From Sedimentisphaerales bacterium (lineage in GTDB: Bacteria; Planctomycetota; Phycisphaerae; Sedimentisphaerales; SG8-4), in contig JAFGCA010000139.1 in the NCBI GenBank assembly GCA_016932895.1, forward strand, positions 1 to 19,293: 19,293 bases of DNA. Reading direction: 5' to 3'. Below, piece after piece: positions 14,452 through 19,293 of the stretch. Under the pieces are notes generated by a model. It was given only the letters and a program-made list of their open reading frames with translations. It did no database searches and was not told the origin of the DNA. A program made the translations under genes and the position numbers. Position 1 is the first letter of the stretch; each line of letters begins with the position of its first letter.

Positions 14452-15321
14452 TTAGACGTTCTGCCGTCGGAGCTCTTCCTGCGTGGCCTTCTTGAGGATG
14501 CGCTTTTCCTTGGCGGTCAGGCTGTGCAGGCCGGTGCGGTGGACCTTGGCGAGAATGCGGTCCACTTCCACCTGCAGGAGCCGGCGCTGCTCCAGGTCCT
14601 TCTCCCAGGAGCCGGCCTTCTTCTTCAGCCGGAGCTGTCCCAAGCGGGGCAGCAGCAGGACGTAGGCCGTCCCGGCGGCCATGCCGCCCAGGTGTGCGGC
14701 GTCACCGCCCGAGTTCCAGCCGCCCATGAATACGTTGATCGTGTAGACCAGCATCAAACCGACCGCGGCCACGCGAATCGGCACCGGGAACAGCAAAATG
14801 AACACGACGAAATTCGGAAACAGAATCGCGCACGCCGCCAGCATCCCCAGGATCGCCCCCGACGCGCCGACCATGGCGCCGACGCCCACGAGACGAACGA
14901 GAATGAGCAGGTAGTACGACAGGCCCCCGACCACCCCGCAGAGAAGATAGAACATCAGAAAACGCTTGCTTCCCCAGTGCCGCTCCAGCGTCGGTCCCAG
15001 GAAGAAGAGCCCGAGCATATTGCCGAAGAGGTGGAACGCATCACCATGGAGAAACTGATAGCTGACCAGACGCCAGACTTGCAGGACCCGGCCCACGGTC
15101 TCCGGATTCACCGCGAACGCCTCTTCCACGGGCGTCAGGACCATCGGGTCTCTCATCTGCGCCGGGAACAGCATGACCTGCAAGATGTGAATGCCGATGT
15201 TGGCGATCAGCAGCCACTTGACGACGGACGTGATCCGCGGCATGTTGAAACGCATTTGCGGCGCCCCGTATCGCTGGCGCCGAAAGTCGGCTTGCGTGTA
15301 TTCTCTGTCGTAAAGACCCAT
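14452..15321 (-). CDS. Rhomboid family intramembrane serine protease
   Basis: This is a membrane-embedded serine protease of 289 aa. The catalytic Ser154 is in GASGA (152-156) and the catalytic His210 is in AAHLGG. The conserved HLFGN (97-101) and GxxxxG membrane motifs are present, and about six membrane helices lie between residues 35 and 228. The C-terminal 60 residues are charged and cytoplasmic, containing VDRILAKVHRTGLHSLTAKEKRIL, a tail style I associate with planctomycete rhomboids (DUF6576-like). The ATG at 15321 is preferred; an in-frame GTG at 15330 would add three residues. No strong Shine-Dalgarno precedes either. It converges on the sulfatase gene with 36 nt between. A promoter upstream on the same strand suggests it is transcribed independently of lgt. 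Confidence 0.92.
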   Translation of the reverse strand: MGLYDREYTQADFRRQRYGAPQMRFNMPRITSVVKWLLIANIGIHILQVMLFPAQMRDPMVLTPVEEAFAVNPETVGRVLQVWRLVSYQFLHGDAFHLFGNMLGLFFLGPTLERHWGSKRFLMFYLLCGVVGGLSYYLLILVRLVGVGAMVGASGAILGMLAACAILFPNFVVFILLFPVPIRVAAVGLMLVYTINVFMGGWNSGGDAAHLGGMAAGTAYVLLLPRLGQLRLKKKAGSWEKDLEQRRLLQVEVDRILAKVHRTGLHSLTAKEKRILKKATQEELRRQNV

Positions 15322-15369
15322 AACCCACACGTACGTAAGACAACAACTCCCTCACTACCCCTCCTTCCT

Positions 15370-15399
15370 ATAGTATCGGTAATTTGGCGAAATGTTCAA
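15370..15399 (-). promoter_or_regulatory. Probable sigma-70-type promoter of the rhomboid gene
   Basis: On the - strand, TTGAAC (15399-15394) and TACTAT (15375-15370) are 18 nt apart, each matching consensus 4/6. It would give a leader of about 40 nt before the ATG at 15321. The gap between lgt and the rhomboid gene (171 nt) also supports separate initiation. Confidence 0.45.
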
Positions 15400-15492
15400 C
15401 TCAAATTGTGCCGGGCCCTGTGGAAATCCGGGGATCATCCCCAGAGCAAGCGCAACGATGCTTTCGGCGACCGCTGCCCCGGTGCGGGGATG

Positions 15493-16479
15493 CTACTTTC
15501 GGGAAGCGGGCCGCTTCTCGGGCGGAGCGACCGTGAAGAAAACGAGGAACCCGACGCCGAGAATGATCCCCCCCACGGCGAGAAGCTGCGAAATCGTCAG
15601 GAACGCGATCTCGAAAGGATTGTCGTCGCGCAGAAACTCGATGAAGAAGCGCAGGAGGCCGTAGAAGATGAACATCAGGCTGAACGTCGAGCCGGGCTTG
15701 GTCAAAAACCGGTACCGGCCCGCCTCCTCGGCCTTCTGGGAGCGACGCCAGAAACCGTAGAGAATCAGGCAGAAAACCAGGGCCGCCCCCGAGGTATACA
15801 ACTGCGTGGGATGGACCGCCAGGCACCGGTATGGGCCCGTGGTGACCTGCTCTGTCTGCTCGGGGCTGAGCTGCTCGATGGGCTTGAGGTCGGCAATGTA
15901 GGCGCCCTGCTCGTCTCGGTAGCCAAAATAGTCGTCGGGCAGATCGAGATGCGGTTCGGCACGGTGACGGTCCGGGTCGGGGTGAATCTGGCTGCGGTAG
16001 GCAAAGGAGCCGTAGGGGAATCGGACGGCCCAGGGCAATTCGGCGGGCTTGCCGTAGCAGCAGCCGTTCAGGAAGCAGCCGACGCGGCCGAAGATCAGCG
16101 CCCCCATCAATCCGACGGCAAGGACATCCAGGTAATGCCGCATGGGCAGCTTGTGGTACCAGATGTAGAAAACGATGACGATGATCGCCAGAACGATGCC
16201 ACCCAGCAGTTCCAGCCCCCCCTTCCAGATCGCAAAGACCCCCAGCGGATCGCCGCGGAACTGATCGAAATAATGAACGACAAAAAACACCCGCGCCCCC
16301 ACCACGCCGGCGATCAGCGAATACAGGGCCGCGTTGGTGATGTACTGCGGGTCCGGTGTGAACCGGCGACTGAGATACCGGATGATCGTCACGGCGCAGA
16401 GAAACCCGACCACCATCATCAAGCCGTAGCTCTTGACGCTCAGATGGAGAAAGGGGATTTCAAGCAGTTCCGGGTGCAT
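15493..16479 (-). CDS. lgt: Prolipoprotein diacylglyceryl transferase (Lgt), variant signature
   Basis: Lgt transfers diacylglycerol to the lipobox Cys of prolipoproteins in the inner membrane. This 328-aa protein begins MHPELLEIPFLHLSVKSYGLM, the classical Lgt N-terminus, and has about seven membrane helices. The signature GRVGCFLNGCCYG (131-143) replaces the usual GRxGNFxNxExxG. HPTQLY (223-228) and RFFIEFLRDD (277-286) are conserved. In GGLELLGG (87-94) a Leu replaces the His that is essential in E. coli Lgt (H103). I recall this variant set being common in planctomycetes and some deltaproteobacteria. An in-frame GTG at 16560 has a better Shine-Dalgarno (AAGGA) and would add 27 residues, rich in Arg and Cys; the start is therefore uncertain. 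panD lies just upstream (about 120 nt) on the same strand. Confidence 0.88.
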   Translation of the reverse strand: MHPELLEIPFLHLSVKSYGLMMVVGFLCAVTIIRYLSRRFTPDPQYITNAALYSLIAGVVGARVFFVVHYFDQFRGDPLGVFAIWKGGLELLGGIVLAIIVIVFYIWYHKLPMRHYLDVLAVGLMGALIFGRVGCFLNGCCYGKPAELPWAVRFPYGSFAYRSQIHPDPDRHRAEPHLDLPDDYFGYRDEQGAYIADLKPIEQLSPEQTEQVTTGPYRCLAVHPTQLYTSGAALVFCLILYGFWRRSQKAEEAGRYRFLTKPGSTFSLMFIFYGLLRFFIEFLRDDNPFEIAFLTISQLLAVGGIILGVGFLVFFTVAPPEKRPASRK

Positions 16480-16598
16480 CAGGGGATTCTCGTCCGCACA
16501 GCAAGATCGGCTGCGGCAGCCACGATCCGCGCGCATCGCGGGGCGGCGACCTTCAAACACGACTTCCTTTTCGTACCTTCGCCAAGCCCGTCCAAGGC

Positions 16599-16955
16599 TT
16601 ACTCCTGCTTCACGATTTCGTTTTTTTCATCCAGCACGACGACCTTGGGCTTGTGCTCGGCGGCCTCCTCGGCCGTGCAATGGCAAAAACCCATGATGAT
16701 TACGATATCCTTGGGCTGCATCAACTGGGCGGCGGCTCCGAGGATGACGACCTTGCGCGAGCCCCTTTCGGCCGGCACGGCGTACGTCTCGAGCCGGTTG
16801 CCATTGTTCAGATCGGCCACGAGAACCGCCTCGTAGGGCAGGATTCCGGCCTTCTCCATGAGATCCTTGTCGATCTCGATGCTGCCGGGATAGTGGAGCC
16901 TGGCATCCGTCACACGGGCCCGGTGCAGCTTGCTTTTCAGTATTTTGAGCAACAT
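16599..16955 (-). CDS. panD: Aspartate 1-decarboxylase
   Basis: PanD converts L-aspartate to beta-alanine, one of the two pantothenate precursors. It has 118 aa. The proenzyme self-cleavage site is G24-S25 in YPGSIEID, which creates the pyruvoyl cofactor at S25. NGNRLETYAVPAERGS and the GAAAQLMQPKDIVIIMGF stretch match the family core. The ATG at 16955 follows a GAAGGA ribosome-binding site at close spacing. It lies 50 nt downstream of panC, with its own promoter candidate in between. The C-terminal region ends normally. Confidence 0.96.
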   Translation of the reverse strand: MLLKILKSKLHRARVTDARLHYPGSIEIDKDLMEKAGILPYEAVLVADLNNGNRLETYAVPAERGSRKVVILGAAAQLMQPKDIVIIMGFCHCTAEEAAEHKPKVVVLDEKNEIVKQE

Positions 16956-16997
16956 GGTCCTTCTCGTCAGTCTTTGATGTCTGCGTCGAAAACGTTC

Positions 16998-17025
16998 ATT
17001 ATAGCCTACAGCGGTCTCGTGTCTA
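16998..17025 (-). promoter_or_regulatory. Probable internal promoter for panD (and lgt)
   Basis: On the - strand, TAGACA (17025-17020) and a perfect TATAAT (17003-16998) are 16 nt apart, matching consensus 5/6 and 6/6. The boxes overlap the very end of panC. It would place the transcription start near 16991, with a leader of about 36 nt before the panD ATG. Confidence 0.6.
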
Positions 17026-17860
17026 CCAGGATGTTGTCGATAAGGCGGGCCGTGCCCAGCCGCACCGCCACCGCCACCAGGACCCGGCCCTCGATTCGCT
17101 CGATCTCCTCAAGCGTTCCGGCATCGACGATACTGACGTATTCGATGTCCATGGCAGGTATGCGCTCCAAAATCTCGCACATCTCGGCGCGAATCGCGGC
17201 CGCCTCCTTCTCGTCGGACTCGATCATCTCCCGGCACCGATTCAGAGACTGGAAAATGTGGGCCGCATCCTTCCGCTGCTCCGGCGAAAGGTACTTGTTT
17301 CGGCTGCTCACAGCCAGGCCGTCGGGCTCGCGCACGGTCGGGCAGACCGCGATTTCCAGCGGCATGTTGAGATCGGCGACCATCCGTTGGATCACGACGG
17401 CCTGCTGGGCGTCCTTCTGCCCGAAAAAGGCCACGTCGCAGCCGACGATATTGAACAGCTTCGTGCAAACGGTGGTCACGCCGCGAAAGTGGCCCGGTCG
17501 GGACCGGCCGCACAACGGCTCAGTCAGCTTCTCCACGCCCACCCACGTCACGTTCTCTTGCGGGTACATTTCCGCCGGGCTCGGCGCGAAAACCGCACCG
17601 ACGCCGTGCTCGGCGCAGATCGCCAGATCCTCCTCGAAAGGCCTGGGGTATTTCTCGAAGTCCTCCCCCGGACCGAACTGCGTCGGGTTGACGAAAATGC
17701 TCACCACCACAAAATCGCACCGCGCGGCGGCCGCCTCGATCAACGAGACATGGCCGACGTGCAGCGCCCCCATCGTGGGCACAAGGCCCACCGTCTTGCC
17801 GGCGGCGCGGGCGTCGCGCACACAACGCCTGATTTCAGCGATTGTCTTTGCTGTTTCCAT
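17006..17860 (-). CDS. panC: Pantothenate synthetase (pantoate-beta-alanine ligase)
   Basis: PanC joins pantoate and beta-alanine with ATP to give pantothenate, in the cytoplasm. It has 284 aa, the usual length. The nucleotidyltransferase motif PTMGALHVGH is at 28-37. FVNPTQFGPGEDFEKYPR (56-73), GRSRPGHFRGV (118-128), GQKDAQQ (147-153) and SSRNKYLS (185-192, the KMSKS-like loop) complete the family set. Its start (ATG at 17860, preceded by AGGA) overlaps the end of the folK-dNK gene by 26 nt, implying translational coupling. It precedes panD, so the two last pantothenate steps other than panB/panE are together. Confidence 0.97.
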   Translation of the reverse strand: METAKTIAEIRRCVRDARAAGKTVGLVPTMGALHVGHVSLIEAAAARCDFVVVSIFVNPTQFGPGEDFEKYPRPFEEDLAICAEHGVGAVFAPSPAEMYPQENVTWVGVEKLTEPLCGRSRPGHFRGVTTVCTKLFNIVGCDVAFFGQKDAQQAVVIQRMVADLNMPLEIAVCPTVREPDGLAVSSRNKYLSPEQRKDAAHIFQSLNRCREMIESDEKEAAAIRAEMCEILERIPAMDIEYVSIVDAGTLEEIERIEGRVLVAVAVRLGTARLIDNILVDTRPL

Positions 17861-18989
17861 CGGTCCTGTTCTCGCAGACGGCGGTGACAGCCGCCCGTTC
17901 TTCGGTTGCGATATACGCTCTGACCTGCCCGACGAGACGCTCGACTGCTGCGTCGCCGCCGCGGATCAATTCTCCGGCGGGCACCCGCATCACCGGGCAA
18001 ATCCGCCAGTCCGCGAAGAGTTGCTCGTAGTCCGAATGCAGCCGCGCCAGAAAATCCACGGTGATCTTCTGCTCGTACGGTCGATTGCGACGGTGAATCC
18101 GCGTCAGGCATTCCTCGGGCGAATCCGTCAGGTAGATCACCAGCACGGGCGCCGCGACTCTGTCCACAAACGCACGGTAAATCCTCTCGTGCAGCTTGAG
18201 TTGCTGGTCGTTGAGCAGACGCTGGGCGTAGATCAGTTCCTTCTCAAAAACGTAATCGGTTACGAATATCCCGCCGGCGCCGAGCGTGTCACGTGCAAGC
18301 TGCTCGGCCCGGTTCACCAGAAAGTACAATTCCGAATCGAGCGCGAGTTCCTCCCGACCTGCATACACTTCGGGCATAAACGGATTCGTGTCATACGGCT
18401 CGCGCAAAAGCGAAGTTCCCAGCAGGCCGGCCAGCTTGTTCGCCAGCGTCGTCTTGCCCACGCCGATGATGCCAGCCACGCTCACCAACTGCGGGACGCC
18501 GGGATCGAGGGCAAAATCCGCACCATTGAGCCGCTCGGCCAAAACGCGGACCGGCTCGCCCAGAACCGGATGTACGATCTCGGGGGCGAGCCGCGAGAGA
18601 CCGTCGAGCACAAACGATCGCAGATGCATCTGCGCGTGCGGCACCGTCAGTTCGGACGTGCGCACTACCGCCTGCCCAAACAGAAGCAGATCCAGATCGA
18701 TCGTCCGGGACATCCATCGGCTTTCGCGCGTGCGCCCCAGCGCATCCTCGGTCACCCGGAGCACGCCCAGCAGTTCCGCTGGGCCCAGTGTCGTCCGGAT
18801 TTCGCAGACGCCGTTGAGGTAGCGTCCCTGAGAGACGTTGCCCAGGGGCGGTGTCTCCCGAAGCTCGCTGCGGCGCGTGACCTCGATATCCGCATTCCGG
18901 CCGAGCGCGGCAACGGCGCGCTCGATCGTTTGCCTGCGATCCCCCAGGTTGCTGCCCAATCCAATGTAGGCAATCGTCGGCTCAGCCAT
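17835..18989 (-). CDS. folK: HPPK (FolK) fused to deoxynucleoside kinase
   Basis: This 384-aa protein has two enzymes in one chain. Residues 1-158 are 6-hydroxymethyl-7,8-dihydropterin pyrophosphokinase of folate synthesis: YIGLGSNLGDR (8-18), SRWMSRTIDLDLLLFG (90-105) and VPHAQMHLRSFVL (116-128). Residues about 165-365 are a deoxynucleoside kinase of the deoxyadenosine/deoxyguanosine kinase type: P-loop GIIGVGKT (173-180), EPYDTNPF (197-204), the DYVFEKELIYA stretch (245-255, in place of the usual D-R-S) and the lid RIHRRNRPYEQKI (297-309). The fusion is continuous, with no stop or frameshift between the parts. The ATG at 18989 has only a weak GGGA upstream. Its 3' end overlaps panC by 26 nt. 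I recall similar folK-kinase pairings annotated in other phyla, but cannot confirm their distribution. Confidence 0.9.
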   Translation of the reverse strand: MAEPTIAYIGLGSNLGDRRQTIERAVAALGRNADIEVTRRSELRETPPLGNVSQGRYLNGVCEIRTTLGPAELLGVLRVTEDALGRTRESRWMSRTIDLDLLLFGQAVVRTSELTVPHAQMHLRSFVLDGLSRLAPEIVHPVLGEPVRVLAERLNGADFALDPGVPQLVSVAGIIGVGKTTLANKLAGLLGTSLLREPYDTNPFMPEVYAGREELALDSELYFLVNRAEQLARDTLGAGGIFVTDYVFEKELIYAQRLLNDQQLKLHERIYRAFVDRVAAPVLVIYLTDSPEECLTRIHRRNRPYEQKITVDFLARLHSDYEQLFADWRICPVMRVPAGELIRGGDAAVERLVGQVRAYIATEERAAVTAVCENRTDGNSKDNR

Positions 18990-19043
18990 TCATCCCGAAT
19001 CTCAAAAACACTCTGCTTCGTTGCGTAACTCGAGCCCCGCTCG

Positions 19044-19293
19044 TTACGAGGAGGCATCATCGCCGTCGAGCACAGGCGGCCCGATCAATATCCTTGCGGC
19101 CCGCGGCGGCAGCGAGATCGCCAGAGCGCCCGTGTCAGCGGCGCGAGCCCGCTCGATCCCTCCGGTGTCGGGATCGGCGATCCGCCAAGCGGCCGGGTCC
19201 GAGGCCGTCAGCGCCCCATCATACGGCGCGGCGCCGACATTCACAGCCAAAAGGATCGCCCTGCCTCCCCGCATGAAGCGCCCCACCACCAAC
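19044..19293 (-). CDS. C-terminal fragment of an unidentified protein (N-terminus outside window)
   Basis: The frame is open to the window edge, so only the last 82 residues are seen. The segment RAILLAVNVGAAPYDGAL...WRIADPDTGG...ALAISLPPRAARILIG looks like a small beta-sandwich. The alternation of 'VN' strand, 'DP-T-G' turn and 'L-PPRAARIL' strand recalls C-terminal domains of bacterial glycoside hydrolases. That is a resemblance only; no catalytic residue is visible. It ends 54 nt before the folK-dNK start on the same strand, and could be in the same transcript. Confidence 0.6.
   Translation of the reverse strand, partial: LVVGRFMRGGRAILLAVNVGAAPYDGALTASDPAAWRIADPDTGGIERARAADTGALAISLPPRAARILIGPPVLDGDDASS

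Noticed and set aside
15041..15355. A - strand 104-aa frame starting GTG at 15355, just after AAGGAGGGG
   Set aside because: It overlaps the rhomboid gene out of frame and has low-complexity Arg/Ala/Gly-rich composition. The SD-like run lies in the rhomboid leader and is probably coincidental, though a leader peptide is not excluded.
14524..16836. Very long + strand frame (770 aa) opposite the rhomboid, lgt and panD genes
   Set aside because: It is an antisense shadow of high-GC genes. The opposite strand has three proteins with intact catalytic motifs.
16653..19028. Long + strand frame (791 aa) opposite panD, panC and folK-dNK
   Set aside because: Same reason: antisense shadow of well-conserved enzymes, with no domain of its own.
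1..19293. CRISPR array, tRNA, rRNA or transposase
   Set aside because: No regularly spaced identical repeats with unique spacers, no tRNA-like cloverleaf and no transposase motif were seen. The 57-bp array has degenerate units, not spacers.

Overview
The window looks like a high-GC chromosomal segment of a planctomycete, probably of the Phycisphaerae / Sedimentisphaerales type. The clues are: a GLUG-repeat secreted protein, a Tat-exported Cys-type sulfatase next to a glycosidase-like secreted protein, an Lgt of the GCF..GCCYG variant, and interspersed intergenic repeats whose translations read N-K-A-N-F / T-K-P-I / K-Q-S-Q-F, which I associate from memory with that group. No rRNA, tRNA, transposase, phage gene or CRISPR array was seen. 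The taxonomy is inference.

Layout. (1) 1-3337, + strand: the type II fatty-acid synthesis cluster fabD (5' end cut off by the window) - fabG - acpP - fabF. (2) 3487-4452: a Ca2+/cation antiporter, which converges on (3) 4478-6076, - strand: a 2Fe-2S/ASKHA protein of the RACo (corrinoid activation) type. (4) 6463-8835, + strand: a small Cys-rich protein, then a tight ECF sigma factor / membrane protein / exported coiled-coil protein operon. (5) 8836-12990: an accessory-looking zone rich in intergenic repeats. It holds a 3 x 14-bp tandem repeat, a 130-bp MITE-like inverted repeat, a REP-like unit, a 57-bp tandem array with six copies of a 14-bp motif, and a second palindromic repeat. The two genes in it are a secreted rhodanese-GLUG-thioredoxin fusion (- strand) and a secreted glycosidase-like protein (+ strand). 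(6) 12991-14415: a Tat-exported sulfatase. (7) 14452-18989, - strand: rhomboid protease, lgt, panD, panC and a folK-deoxynucleoside kinase fusion. (8) 19044-19293: the C-terminal end of an unidentified protein on the - strand.

How the genes work together. The fab genes supply acyl chains. panC and panD make pantothenate, the precursor of the ACP phosphopantetheine arm, and folK serves folate synthesis. Lgt modifies lipoproteins. The sigma operon probably couples an envelope signal to a response that includes the exported coiled-coil protein. The glycosidase-like protein and the sulfatase fit degradation of sulfated polysaccharide. The most unusual items are the rhodanese-GLUG-thioredoxin protein and the cluster of at least five different repeat families within about 4 kb. 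No wholly new defence or mobile system is supported by the sequence.
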